From contig NZ_DAOUCJ010000078.1 in the NCBI RefSeq assembly GCF_034432235.1, positions 1 to 64,000 on the forward strand: a stretch of 64,000 bases of DNA. Reading direction: 5' to 3'. Source of the stretch: Thermoflexus sp. (GTDB lineage Bacteria; Chloroflexota; Anaerolineae; Thermoflexales; Thermoflexaceae). Shown here piece after piece: positions 53,944 to 62,554 of the stretch. Positions within the stretch are counted from its first letter, which is position 1; the number at the start of each line of letters is the position of its first letter. The translations under genes were made by a program, and so were the position numbers. The notes below the pieces were generated by a model. The model worked only from the letters and a program-made list of their open reading frames with translations. It made no database searches and was not told the origin of the DNA.

Positions 53944-54681
53944 TCACTCCTCCTCATCGTGATGATGGTGATGCATATGAGCTCCAGCAAGGGCATGGCG
54001 CATATGCTCCCATGCCGCTCGAGCCCGCGCCATCGCTTCCGGATCCGTCACCTTCATCAGCTCATTGATGAAGTATCCCTCCGGCACTGCCCCCTCGATG
54101 TGAAGGACCTCATTGATCACTGTTCGGGGGACGCCGTAGACGCCGTAGTAATCCGCCAGCTCCGGGAACTCCATCGCCTCCACCATATCCGCCCGGACCC
54201 ACGGGCTCTCCATCGCCGCCTGATGGGCCAGCCGCACCATCCGCGGGCAGTAAGGGCATGTCGGTGTGACGAAGACCTGGATGTGAACAGGCGTCTGGAT
54301 CTGAGCCAGGCGCTTGCGGCTGGAGGGCGAGAGGCCAGAATCCCGCGCGCCGACCATCCGGATATCCTCAATCAGGGAGCTGAACTCGTAGCCGGACGGG
54401 ATCCCGAAGTAACGGATGCCATAGTCCTGATCCCCCTCGATCACGACCGCAGGCACCTTGTCGATGCCATAGCGCTCAGCCACCTCCCGATCAGTGATCC
54501 GGTTGTAGACCTCTGCCGTGATCCGATCCGACAGGGAGGCAACCTCCTCGATCAGCTGCCGTGTCTCGCGACAATACACACAATCCACGTGCTGGATGAA
54601 AACCAGAAGCCGGACCGGGTTCTTCAGATCAGCGAGCAGACGTCGGACTTCCTCACGGGTGTGCGCATCCAGCAACGCCAT
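53944..54681 (-). CDS. Thermophile-type protein disulfide oxidoreductase (two glutaredoxin-like domains)
   Basis: This 245-residue protein has two thioredoxin-fold units, each with a CxxC active site: CVYC at 34-37 and CPYC at about 142-145. cis-Pro motifs are VPAVVIEGD and VPRTVIN. Such PDO proteins are mainly known in thermophiles, where they form and shuffle disulfides in the cytoplasm. The C-terminus ends in HMHHHHHDEEE, an unusual His-rich tail that could bind metal. CAGGAGGAGG precedes the ATG at 54681; the frame is open far upstream without similarity. It is co-directional with the DUF2892 gene. Confidence 0.92.
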   Translation of the reverse strand: MALLDAHTREEVRRLLADLKNPVRLLVFIQHVDCVYCRETRQLIEEVASLSDRITAEVYNRITDREVAERYGIDKVPAVVIEGDQDYGIRYFGIPSGYEFSSLIEDIRMVGARDSGLSPSSRKRLAQIQTPVHIQVFVTPTCPYCPRMVRLAHQAAMESPWVRADMVEAMEFPELADYYGVYGVPRTVINEVLHIEGAVPEGYFINELMKVTDPEAMARARAAWEHMRHALAGAHMHHHHHDEEE

Positions 54682-54917
54682 ACGGACCTCCTCCTGGGGT
54701 GAAAGGGTTTTGGGTTCGATCCGCCGGCCTCCTCCCGGGAGCCTGGAGGGGGTGGGCGGAAACCCACCCCCTCCCCCCAGTCGGAGGGCCCGATGGCGCG
54801 GACCGTCGCCCTTCACTTCTTTTAGATGCAGAGGGCCGGTTGGAGTGACAGATCCCCTTCGCCTGGCGAATGGAAAAGGGGGCGGAGCGAGAGTTTCCCA
54901 GGAAGCTGGACGTGCGA

Positions 54918-54923
54918 TATAAT
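54918..54923 (+). promoter_or_regulatory. Minus-10 box of the ssrA promoter
   Basis: A perfect TATAAT (54918-54923) lies 12 bases before the mature tmRNA start. The -35 region is poor (near 54894-54900, TTTCCC). Confidence 0.6.
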
Positions 54924-54935
54924 AGGAATGCACGA

Positions 54936-55318
54936 GGGGGCGAAGAGGGCTCGACGGGGGAGGCAGATCGTCGGTGGCAGGTCGGGGCCGCTCGGACCCC
55001 GTGAACAACCCGAGCAAACCACAAGTGCCAACCGCGATTACGCGGCTCTCCCGCTGGCCGCCTAAGCCAGCGTGAGGGGACGGTCCCCCGATGAGGGGAC
55101 CCGCTCGACCGGACCCATCGCCGACGGGGCCGGATCGGGTGGGACAAAGTCGGCGTGCGGCGGCCGGGCGCCCCGGAAGGCCGCCTAAGATCCAAGGGGC
55201 TGGCCGGCCGGAGACCTTGCCGGTGGGAGGACCGGCCGGCGAGAGGGAAAAACCGGATACGCCTGTAGGCACCGGCGATCGAATCTTCCGGACGCGGGTT
55301 CGATTCCCGCCGCCTCCA
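54936..55318 (+). ncRNA. ssrA: Transfer-messenger RNA (tmRNA)
   Basis: The ends pair as a tRNA acceptor stem (GGGGGCG at the 5' end with CGCCTCC near the 3' end) and include the G3-U70 pair required for charging by alanyl-tRNA synthetase. The 3' part holds the tRNA-like T arm GACGCGGGTTCGATTCCCGC. The coding part at 55027-55065 starts with resume codon GCC and encodes ANRDYAALPLAA, then TAA; the tag ends in the LAA signal for proteases. The 3' CCA is not encoded. tmRNA with SmpB rescues stalled ribosomes. Pseudoknots are not resolved here. Confidence 0.95.
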
Positions 55319-55325
55319 CCTGCGC

Positions 55326-55372
55326 GGAAGTGGGCGGGGTCCTGAGGTGGGCCTCGCCCACTTCCCGTTTAT
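55326..55372 (+). terminator. Terminator of ssrA
   Basis: An 11-bp stem (GGAAGTGGGCG / CGCCCACTTCC, 55326-55336 and 55355-55365) with an 18-base loop is followed by CGTTTAT. It lies just after the tmRNA 3' end. Confidence 0.6.
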
Positions 55373-55416
55373 AAGGCCGGGGGCTTCAATTTTTTCTCGC
55401 GCCGACAGGGCGTGCC

Positions 55417-56592
55417 ATGGGGGTCACGGATTATTATGTCTGGCGGGAATTCGAGGATCGCATCGGCGGGGAGCGGATCCGCTGGGCGGGGAAGCCGGGC
55501 CTGGAGATCTGGAGCCATGTCGATCCGGGTGTGGCCCTCATCGCCCAGGTGATGGAGATCGGCCCCGAGGATCACGTCCTGGATTTGAACTGCGGGGTGG
55601 GATGGTTAGGGGTACTGGCCGCCCGACGCACAACCGGTCGGATCGTCCTGGCCAGCGACCACGGCCTGGCGGTGGAAGCTGCTCGGCGCACGATGGCGAT
55701 GAACGGCTTCGAGGGGCGCGCCCGGATCTTCCATGGCGATGGCTATCCCCTCCTGGAGCCCGGGTCTTTCGATGTGGTTCTTTTGAACATCCCCAAGGGC
55801 AAGGAGGTGGCGCAACGCCTGGTGCGCCTCGCAGCATGGGCGCTTAAGCCTGGGGGACGGCTCTATCTGGCCGGGCCGAAGCGAGGCGGCGTAGACAGCA
55901 TCATCGCTTACGCCCGGGATCTCTTCGGCCGGGCTCCGGTATGGGCGTATGGAAGCGGCTACCGGGTGGCGGTGGCCTCCCGCCCGGCTCACCTGGAGAT
56001 CGAGCCTCCCGGAGATGATTTCGTGGAACGGGAGGCGGTCGTTCGGGGCCGCACCTGGCGCTTCATCACTCGCCCTGGCCTGTTCTCGTGGTCCGCTCTG
56101 GATGAGGGAACCCGTCATCTCATCGAACAGATGGAGATCCGCCCCACGGATCACGTTCTGGACCTGGGATGCGGATATGGGATCGTAGGGGTGATCGCTG
56201 GCCACGAAGCGCGGGAAGGTCGGGTGGTGATGGTGGATATCAGCGCGGCAGCCCTGGAGGCGAGCCGCCGCACTCTGGCCCTTTATTCCCTGCCTCACGT
56301 GGAAGTCCGTCTCAGCGACGTCATCGATGGCGTGCGGGGAGAACTGTTCGATGTCGTGGTGACCAATCCGCCGATCCACCAGGGCTTTGGAGTCGAACGG
56401 GAAGTCGCTACACAATTCGTATATGATGCTCCCTCCGTGTTGCGCCCTGGAGGGCGGCTCTATCTGGTTGGGGCGGTGGTGCTGCCTTATCGCACAATCA
56501 TTGAGCGGGTCTTCGGGAACGTGGAGATCCTGTTCGATGATCGCCATTATCGGGTGTATCGGGCGCTCCACATGCCCCGCCGGCTTCGATAG
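55417..56592 (+). CDS. RsmC/RlmG-like two-domain class I methyltransferase
   Basis: This 391-residue protein has two Rossmann-fold methyltransferase domains in tandem (about 20-195 and 215-390). The N-terminal one lacks a clear catalytic tetrapeptide (LNIPKGKE in place of NPP). The C-terminal one has motif I DLGCGYGIVGVI and the catalytic motif VVTNPPIHQGF, a pattern used for N2-methylation of guanine in rRNA. The arrangement, with a degenerate N-domain and an active C-domain, is that of RsmC (16S G1207) and RlmG. Which position it modifies cannot be decided. It follows ssrA on the same strand. Confidence 0.85.
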   Translation: MGVTDYYVWREFEDRIGGERIRWAGKPGLEIWSHVDPGVALIAQVMEIGPEDHVLDLNCGVGWLGVLAARRTTGRIVLASDHGLAVEAARRTMAMNGFEGRARIFHGDGYPLLEPGSFDVVLLNIPKGKEVAQRLVRLAAWALKPGGRLYLAGPKRGGVDSIIAYARDLFGRAPVWAYGSGYRVAVASRPAHLEIEPPGDDFVEREAVVRGRTWRFITRPGLFSWSALDEGTRHLIEQMEIRPTDHVLDLGCGYGIVGVIAGHEAREGRVVMVDISAAALEASRRTLALYSLPHVEVRLSDVIDGVRGELFDVVVTNPPIHQGFGVEREVATQFVYDAPSVLRPGGRLYLVGAVVLPYRTIIERVFGNVEILFDDRHYRVYRALHMPRRLR

Positions 56593-56823
56593 CTGGCGCG
56601 GTTGGCCGTTCCCCAGATTCCGATAGCACCCTGCGGCCTCTCTATCGATAAGGGGATATCTGACCTCGCGTGGAGATCGGGCACGGCCTGGGGCGATGGT
56701 TTTGAATCAGCCTGGGGTCCGTCGGAAGAGCAGCAACCATGCCGGAAGCCGGAACCGCGCCCCCCCAGCGCCTCCACGTCCGAAGGGCTTCCCCAAAATC
56801 TGTGGACGGCCGTGGACATCCCA
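56593..56823. other. Gap before the rpsU promoter
   Basis: I find no gene, terminator or RNA structure that I can support in these 231 bases. They lie between the methyltransferase stop and the rpsU promoter. Confidence 0.4.
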
Positions 56824-56853
56824 TTGACAGCCTTTCCTTCGGAACGGTATAAT
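56824..56853 (+). promoter_or_regulatory. Strong sigma-70 promoter of rpsU
   Basis: A perfect TTGACA (56824-56829), an 18-base spacer and a perfect TATAAT (56848-56853); the best promoter match in the window. The start point would be near 56860, leaving about 36 bases of leader to the TTG start. Confidence 0.88.
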
Positions 56854-56895
56854 GAGCTAAAGAAGAACTCCATGCACAGAAAGGGGGTGGGGACA

Positions 56896-57108
56896 TTGGC
56901 CCGCGTGATCATTGAGGAGGGGGAGTCCTTCGAGTCGGCCCTCAAGCGATTCAATAAGCAGATCCAGGCCGACAAGTTGCTCTCGGAGCTACGGCGCCGG
57001 CGCTATTATGAGCCGCCCAGCGTGATCCGCAAGCGCAAGAAGGCAGCCAAGCTGCGCAAAAGCCGGCGCACGACTTTGAAGGCCCTGCGAGCGGCCGGTT
57101 TGCTGTAA
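56896..57108 (+). CDS. rpsU: Ribosomal protein bS21
   Basis: This 70-residue basic protein reads ARVIIEEGESFESALKRFNK after the start and then RRRRYYEPPSVIRKRKKAAK, the bS21 pattern. It binds the 30S subunit near the anti-Shine-Dalgarno end. The start is taken as TTG at 56896 because AAGGGGGTGGGG precedes it and it gives the family N-terminus; an in-frame ATG at 56872 would lie only about 12 bases after the transcription start and adds a non-family peptide. The strong promoter and terminator suggest a single-gene transcript. Confidence 0.93.
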   Translation: MARVIIEEGESFESALKRFNKQIQADKLLSELRRRRYYEPPSVIRKRKKAAKLRKSRRTTLKALRAAGLL

Positions 57109-57126
57109 GCGCAGCGCGGGGTAGAC

Positions 57127-57165
57127 AAACAAAAGGGTGGGGCTTCCCCCACCCTTTTGTTTTTT
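57127..57165 (+). terminator. Strong intrinsic terminator of rpsU
   Basis: A perfect 14-bp stem (ACAAAAGGGTGGGG / CCCCACCCTTTTGT) with loop CTTC is followed by a T tract. The A-rich left flank makes it usable on both strands. Confidence 0.92.
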
Positions 57166-57198
57166 GGGGTGGGGGTCGCCTTCGGCGACCCCCACCCC
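57166..57198. repeat. Second hairpin directly after the rpsU terminator
   Basis: A perfect 15-bp stem (GGGGTGGGGGTCGCC / complement) with loop TTC starts at the next base. It shares the GGGTCGCC core with the REP-type palindromes but has no T tract in either direction. It may be a related repeat. Confidence 0.6.
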
Positions 57199-57269
57199 TA
57201 AAATCCCGCGGGTCGATAGGAGGAGCAGACCAGGCTATCTTCCGCAGCCCGACCGACCTCTGAATGCCC

Positions 57270-57464
57270 TCAAGGGAGCATCTCCGTCTTCAGCACGGCG
57301 TCCAGCACGATCATCGCGGCCAGCGCCAGGGGCACCGCAGTGCCCAGATGATAGAGCCATCCATATTTCGCAGGCGGGATCGCATAAAGCGCCAGGACGC
57401 ATAGCTCCAGCGCGATCCCGATGATGAGACCACCGATGACGACGGCAACCCGTTTGGCCAGCAT
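57270..57464 (-). CDS. Small membrane protein of unknown function
   Basis: This 64-residue protein starts MLAKRVAVVIGGLIIGIALE and has two hydrophobic segments (about 5-28 and 40-58: LGTAVPLALAAMIVLDAVL). I know no family for it. An AGGAGG nine bases before the ATG supports translation. It stands alone between the rpsU hairpins and the yggT gene, opposite in strand to rpsU. Confidence 0.6.
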   Translation of the reverse strand: MLAKRVAVVIGGLIIGIALELCVLALYAIPPAKYGWLYHLGTAVPLALAAMIVLDAVLKTEMLP

Positions 57465-57773
57465 CCTCGATCTCCTCCTGCCCCAGCGTTCTCCGGCTGT
57501 TCGAATGGATGCAACCGAACCTGATATAGAAAAGGCCAGATGAGCCGCCCCTCTCTGCTCTCCTCTCTGTAGAGCCTCTCGACTTCACCTCGATCCGAAG
57601 CCATCGCACGATCGAATGAGGGAGCGCCAGAGACTCCCCGCAACCGATCTTTCCTGAACGGTGTAGATTCTAATCCCCCCATGAGCGCTCGTCAATGCAA
57701 CCCGTGGAAAATGAAGAGCCCGCGGGAGAAAAAAGAGAGCAGGTCGCTTCATCGCCTGCCCCGCTCCGCCGGC
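57465..57773. other. Gap between the small membrane gene and yggT
   Basis: I see no supported gene, promoter or terminator in these 309 bases; short open frames on both strands lack ribosome binding sites and family motifs. Confidence 0.4.
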
Positions 57774-58040
57774 TCAGAACCACCCCAGGAGAAGCGCCCG
57801 GAGGAACTGCCCCGCCAGTTCGATCAACAGGATCGCCACCAGGGGGCTGAAATCCAGCCCGCCCACAGGGGGGAGATAGCGCCGCAGGGGATTCAACACG
57901 GGCTCCACCGCGCTCGCCAGGAGGCGTCGGGCCGGATGCCACGGATCGAGGCCGATCCAGGAGGCGAACACATAAAACACAATCAGAAGAACGTAGAGAT
58001 TGACCAGGGCGTCGATCAAGGAGATCAGCATTCCAGGCAT
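57774..58040 (-). CDS. YggT family membrane protein
   Basis: This 88-residue protein has two hydrophobic segments and the YggT pattern (LINLYVLLIVFYVFASWI-type first helix; HPARRLLASAVEPVLNPLRRYLPPVGGLDFSPLVAILLIEL). The family is linked to osmotic or division-related functions and often lies beside yggS, as here. The ATG at 58040 has GAGGAAAG upstream; the longer frame from 58115 has no site. Confidence 0.9.
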   Translation of the reverse strand: MPGMLISLIDALVNLYVLLIVFYVFASWIGLDPWHPARRLLASAVEPVLNPLRRYLPPVGGLDFSPLVAILLIELAGQFLRALLLGWF

Positions 58041-58118
58041 ATCGCTTTCCTCAAGGAAATTCGCGGGGCTGTGATCATGGCTCCCGCCCCCCAGGCCCTC
58101 CACAGAAAGGATCACGAA

Positions 58119-58862
58119 TCATGACGAGGGGCGCTCGCCGAAGATCGCCCGCCCCAGGCGGACCATGGTTGCGCCCTCCTCGATGGCCACCTCGAAATCG
58201 TCCGTCATGCCCATGGAGAGGTGCTCCCAGGAACCCTGGGGAAACCGCGCAGCCAGCGCGTCCCGCAGCGCTCGGAGCCGGCGAAACACCGGTCGGACCG
58301 CTTCGGGATCGGGGGCGATGGGCGCGACCGTCATCAGCCCGAGGACCTCCAGGCCAGGCTGATCCAGGATCCGGGCGACCGCCTCGAAGAAAGCCTCCCG
58401 CTGGGCCGCATCGTCCTCCCAGCGGTCCAGGGGGAAGCCGTATTTGCTCGCCTCGCCGGAGACATTGCACTCCAGAAGGACCCTTGCCCGCTGTCCCCTC
58501 TCCCCCGCCAGCCGGCTGAGCTTCTCCGCCAGCGGCACCGAATCGACGGAATGGATCACGTCGAACAGGCTCAGGGCCCGCCGGGCCTTCCGCCGTTGCA
58601 GATGGCCGACCATATGCCACCGGATCGCCGCCGCGCCGCCCAGGAGGGCCTGCACCTGAGGGATTTTCCCCTCCGCTTCCTCCACCCGGTTCTCCCCGAA
58701 GATCCGCAGCCCACAGGCATACGCTTCCAGGATCCGCTCCGGCGGCACCGTCTTGGTCACGGCCACCACGGTGATCTCCCCCGGATCCCGGCCGGCCCGA
58801 CGGGCTGCGCGCGTGATCCGTTCCTGAACCCGTTCCCAGCGCTCCGCGATGGAGGAGCTCAT
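58119..58862 (-). CDS. YggS/PLPBP family pyridoxal-phosphate homeostasis protein
   Basis: This 247-residue alanine-racemase-fold protein has the PLP lysine in VAVTKTV (about residue 36), the binding stretch [22 protein letters not shown] (about 83), [22 protein letters not shown], and [22 protein letters not shown] near the end. It buffers free PLP in the cell and has no known catalysis. yggS beside yggT is the usual bacterial order. The ATG follows GGAGGAG-type purines. Confidence 0.95.
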   Translation of the reverse strand: MSSSIAERWERVQERITRAARRAGRDPGEITVVAVTKTVPPERILEAYACGLRIFGENRVEEAEGKIPQVQALLGGAAAIRWHMVGHLQRRKARRALSLFDVIHSVDSVPLAEKLSRLAGERGQRARVLLECNVSGEASKYGFPLDRWEDDAAQREAFFEAVARILDQPGLEVLGLMTVAPIAPDPEAVRPVFRRLRALRDALAARFPQGSWEHLSMGMTDDFEVAIEEGATMVRLGRAIFGERPSS

Positions 58863-58973
58863 CCTCGAGAAGCCACCCGGATGGATTTCGAGCAGATGCG
58901 CTTGGGTTCGAAGCGAGCCGGCGGAGCGGGCCGCCGCGGACGACCCGGTCGCCCCTCAAACCCGAAGGGATCC

Positions 58974-61964
58974 TCACCCCTTGATCACCGCGATCGGCCG
59001 GAGCCGGGCCACCTTCTTGGCGATCCCCGCGTGGTGGACCACCTCGACCACGCGGCTGACGTCCTTGTAAGCTCGCGGGGCCTCCTCAGCCAGCCCGGCC
59101 ATGGAGCCGGCGCGGACGACGATGCCCTGGCTTTCCAGCTCGGCCTTGAGCTTCTCGCCGCGGATCTCCCGCTTGGCCTGGGCGCGGCTCATGACGCGGC
59201 CGGCCCCGTGGCAGGTGCTTCCGAAGGTCTGGGCCATGGACCCGGGCGTCCCCAGCAACACATACGACGCCGTGCCCATCGAGCCCGGGATCAGAACCGG
59301 CTGCCCGATATCCACGTATTTCTTCGGCAGCCCGGGGGAGCCCGGACCCCAGGCGCGGGTGGCTCCCTTCCGGTGGACGCACACGGTCATCCGCTGGCCG
59401 TCGATCTCGTGGGTTTCGATCTTGCCCATGTTGTGGGCGATATCGTAGACCTGCCAGACATCGTGAGCAATGCCCTTCGGCTTGAGGACCTCCTCGAAGC
59501 TCTTACGGATGTAGTGGGCCAGGATCTGGCGGTTGCAGAAGGCGAAGTTCGCCGCACAGGCCATCGCCTTCAGGTAATCCTGCCCCTCCGGGCTATCGAT
59601 GGGCGCGCACATCAGCTCCTTGTCGGGCAGCTTGATGCCGTATTTATGGATCACCCGCTCGAAGCGCTGGAGGTAATCGGTGCAGATCTGGTGGCCGAAG
59701 CCGCGGGAGCCGCAATGGATCTGGACGGCGACCTGCCCCTCGAAGAGCCCCATCCGCTCCGCGCCCACCGGATCGAAGATCTCATCCACCACATCCACCT
59801 CGATGAAGTGGTTCCCGGCGCCCAGGGTGCCCAGCTGATCCTTCCCCCGCTCCTTGGCTTTCGGGGTCGCCTTGTCCGGATCCGCGTTGGGCATGCAGCC
59901 GAATTCCTCGGTGTGCTCCAGATCCTCGGGCCGGGCGTAGCCGTGGCGCAGCGCCCAGCGGGCCCCCTCCGCCAGCACCTCATCCAGTTGCCGCGCCGTC
60001 AGGGGGACGTGCCCTTCGGAGCCCACCCCGCTGGGGCAGTTGGAATAGATCCGCGACGCCAGCTCCGTTAGATGCGGCGCGATCTGCTCGTAGGTCAGAT
60101 TGGTCGCCAGCAGCCGCACGCCGCAGTTGGACACCACAAAGCCATTGGCGATGAAATTGTGGTCTTCATGAAGCACAGTGAAATCATACACATCGCCCGT
60201 ATAGCCTTCCACAGGCTCAATGCGCTCAATCTCCTCCCATACGATCCCGGAGCGCCCCAATCCCTCTGTCGCCTGCTTCATATAGGTCATGAAGTCCGGA
60301 AAATCCCGTGGGAGCCCGGCGCCCCCCTGCTGCTTTTCTGAGATGGACCGTTCCACAAAGCGAGCATTCACCGAGATGGAAACAGCCTCCAGCACGGCCT
60401 GGACGGGCTGGCCCTGCCGGTGGGCTTCCGCAATAGCCTGACGCAGCTCCTGTCGGGCCCGGCGCACTGCCTGTTTGCGCTTCAGATACTGGGCGCTGAT
60501 CCAGCTCAAAAATCGACGTTCGTCGTTGTATTCCACACCAACACGCGTGAACAACCGGATCAGATTATCCGCATCCCCGGAGATCAACAGGCGGAGAACC
60601 CGGGAGCGTGAGCCATTGGCTCGCAGGAGCGCCCGTCGCTCTATGTAGATCCCCCTGCTTCGAACGCCGAAGCGTTCCAGCATCTCCGCGATATCGGCCA
60701 GGAATCGGTATCCATCCGCGAGACGATGTTCCGCACAGGCAATGCTCAGAACAGGCCGTCGCAGCTTGACGGAGGACTGACTGTGCAAGGCCGGCGCTGT
60801 GAGCTCCGCGCCGAAGAGGGCGGCGAGGAAGAGCCGCTGTTGCCAGAGGGGAGCCCGCTTCAACCACTCCGGGATGCGTCCTCCATGGTCCGTCTTGGAT
60901 CCCAGAGGCAGCCCCAGCGCTGCAAGAAGAGCGACCAGACCGGTGGAGTTCACCTCCAGCTCGCCGGTGACACCGATCGTTTCATAAACCTGATAAGGTG
61001 TGCGGATGAGCGCCCTGCGGCGTCGAGAACGAAGGTAGCCTCCATATCCCAGCTGGTTGAGATCTGCCAGGATCTGCGCCAGGTCTTCCTCCTTCCCATA
61101 TAAGACCAGCACCCCCTCCTTTCGACGACGCATGAACCCTGCTGTGCCGTCACCCCACGCGTAGCCCAGGAGTTTCAATAAATACGGAAGGGCAGGGGAA
61201 GTATACCGCAAAGGCAACAGCCCCCTTCGCCGCAGACCCGCGATGGCCTTGGTAATTCCACCGCGTCGATTGTCCTTGCCGGCTTCCAGAAGGACGCGCT
61301 CCACATCGGGGACATCCACAATGACCTCATCAGGAGGCTCTTCGTAGGGAACTCCCTCGAAGGGCAGGAAGGCGATCCGGTCGCCAGCCTGCAGTTCGCT
61401 CACGGGCCGCATGCCCGCTGGAGTCAAGAACGGATGATCCCCAGTGGCAATGATCTCATCTCCAGAGCAGGTGACGACCCTGTAGAGCACAGGATCCGCC
61501 GGTCGACGCAGGAAGCGAACAACCGGTGTCCGATCCAGGCATGCCAATCGGGCATCGTAGCAAACCAGCTCCGCGCGAGACCATTCCTCCGCCATTTCCT
61601 GGATCGGGCGAGTGTATCCAAAGCGATGCAGAATTCGGGCATCTCCGGTCAGGCAGTTGATGTCATACCCGATCGCTCCCGGTGAGATGATCCCGCCCGG
61701 GACCCGGCTGGCCATCACCCCTCCGATGGGGAAGCCATAGCCCATATGGACATCCGGCATGACAACGACGGCCCCCACCAGGCCAGGCAACGAGGCGGCA
61801 TTCACCGCCTGATGCACCGACAGGTCCCCCAGGGCGTCCTCCAGCAGCTCCTCGTCCGCGTAGATGCGGACGGGGACGTTCATCCGCGGGTCGAACGAGG
61901 TGGGCAGTTCCCAGAGATACGCATGGATCCGTCGGAAATCCTGTTTCCGAATCTCCCGCGCCAT
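58974..61964 (-). CDS. rtcB: RNA-splicing ligase RtcB containing an intein
   Basis: The 996-residue precursor would yield a 486-residue RtcB (103 N-terminal plus 383 C-terminal residues) after excision of a 510-residue intein. RtcB joins RNA 2',3'-cyclic phosphate and 5'-OH ends using GTP and Mn2+. The intein sits in the DIN-C metal motif: the Cys after it (CGVRLL) is the equivalent of Mn-ligand Cys98 of archaeal RtcB and is also the +1 splicing nucleophile, so no activity is expected before splicing. Guanylation His lies in CHGAGRVMSR near the C-terminus. The ATG at 61964 has GAGGAGGGG upstream. The archease gene ends 11 bases before it. Confidence 0.95.
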   Translation of the reverse strand: MAREIRKQDFRRIHAYLWELPTSFDPRMNVPVRIYADEELLEDALGDLSVHQAVNAASLPGLVGAVVVMPDVHMGYGFPIGGVMASRVPGGIISPGAIGYDINCLTGDARILHRFGYTRPIQEMAEEWSRAELVCYDARLACLDRTPVVRFLRRPADPVLYRVVTCSGDEIIATGDHPFLTPAGMRPVSELQAGDRIAFLPFEGVPYEEPPDEVIVDVPDVERVLLEAGKDNRRGGITKAIAGLRRRGLLPLRYTSPALPYLLKLLGYAWGDGTAGFMRRRKEGVLVLYGKEEDLAQILADLNQLGYGGYLRSRRRRALIRTPYQVYETIGVTGELEVNSTGLVALLAALGLPLGSKTDHGGRIPEWLKRAPLWQQRLFLAALFGAELTAPALHSQSSVKLRRPVLSIACAEHRLADGYRFLADIAEMLERFGVRSRGIYIERRALLRANGSRSRVLRLLISGDADNLIRLFTRVGVEYNDERRFLSWISAQYLKRKQAVRRARQELRQAIAEAHRQGQPVQAVLEAVSISVNARFVERSISEKQQGGAGLPRDFPDFMTYMKQATEGLGRSGIVWEEIERIEPVEGYTGDVYDFTVLHEDHNFIANGFVVSNCGVRLLATNLTYEQIAPHLTELASRIYSNCPSGVGSEGHVPLTARQLDEVLAEGARWALRHGYARPEDLEHTEEFGCMPNADPDKATPKAKERGKDQLGTLGAGNHFIEVDVVDEIFDPVGAERMGLFEGQVAVQIHCGSRGFGHQICTDYLQRFERVIHKYGIKLPDKELMCAPIDSPEGQDYLKAMACAANFAFCNRQILAHYIRKSFEEVLKPKGIAHDVWQVYDIAHNMGKIETHEIDGQRMTVCVHRKGATRAWGPGSPGLPKKYVDIGQPVLIPGSMGTASYVLLGTPGSMAQTFGSTCHGAGRVMSRAQAKREIRGEKLKAELESQGIVVRAGSMAGLAEEAPRAYKDVSRVVEVVHHAGIAKKVARLRPIAVIKG
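60126..61655 (-). mobile_element. Intein with LAGLIDADG-type homing endonuclease inside rtcB
   Basis: This 510-residue element starts with Cys (CLTGDARILHRFGYTRPIQE, block A) at precursor residue 104 and ends with VVSN before Cys+1. Block B: IIATGDHPFLT with the TxxH His. LAGLIDADG-like motifs: LLGYAWGDG and LFLAALFGAEL (the second weaker). Block F: VYDFTVLHEDHNFIANGF. The penultimate residue is Ser (VVSN), where His is usual, so splicing may use a different cyclisation helper. The element is in frame with no stop, as a functional intein requires. Confidence 0.93.
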
Positions 61965-61975
61965 GATCCCCCTCC

Positions 61976-62419
61976 TCACACATCGAACACCAGCTCCACC
62001 CAGTAACGTCCATCTTCCTGCTGGATGGCCACGTTGTGATAGGTCACCGCCTTTATATATTTTCGCATCTCCCGGGTCCGCTCTCCATAAACGGTCGCGC
62101 GAAGGCGACCGAGGGAATCTGGATCCCCGGGATCCGGCAGGCGGAGCTCATGGATCTCAAACCGCTTGAAAGCCAGGTGCTCCCGCTCCGTGTGGTAGAC
62201 CAGCTCGTTCAGCCAGGCCACCAGCAATCCCTCAGGGCTGGCCGCCTCCACCTCAATTTCCCGCCGCTCGGACTCTCCCAGGGCGTCCAGGTCAACCAGC
62301 AGGCTATACATCCCCATCGCCGCGTTCGCGAACAGCTCCGGCAGCGTCCGCCCATAGGCCCGGATGGCCCAGTCCGCCGTGTGAGGGATCTCCTCGAAGG
62401 GGACTTCAAAGCTGGACAT
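61976..62419 (-). CDS. Archease
   Basis: This 147-residue protein has the archease pattern: EIPHTADWAIRAYGRTLPELFANAAMGM at the N-terminus, a central beta region (ERREIEVEAASPEGLLVAWLNEL) and the C-terminal YIKAVTYHNVAIQQEDGRYWVELVFDV. Archease activates RtcB for multiple turnovers of guanylation. Its place directly upstream of rtcB on one transcript is the classical pairing. The ATG at 62419 has AGGAAAGGGAG upstream. Confidence 0.95.
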   Translation of the reverse strand: MSSFEVPFEEIPHTADWAIRAYGRTLPELFANAAMGMYSLLVDLDALGESERREIEVEAASPEGLLVAWLNELVYHTEREHLAFKRFEIHELRLPDPGDPDSLGRLRATVYGERTREMRKYIKAVTYHNVAIQQEDGRYWVELVFDV

Positions 62420-62554
62420 ATGCTCCCTTTCCTCCTGCGGTCTGCGGTCGATCTCCCGGAGAAAGCCGCGCGCCCGGAACAACGAACACGGAGGCCTTCA
62501 TTCGTGGTTCCTGTCCGTAGATGGCCTCCATCTGGCCATCGGCACGGCCTTCGC

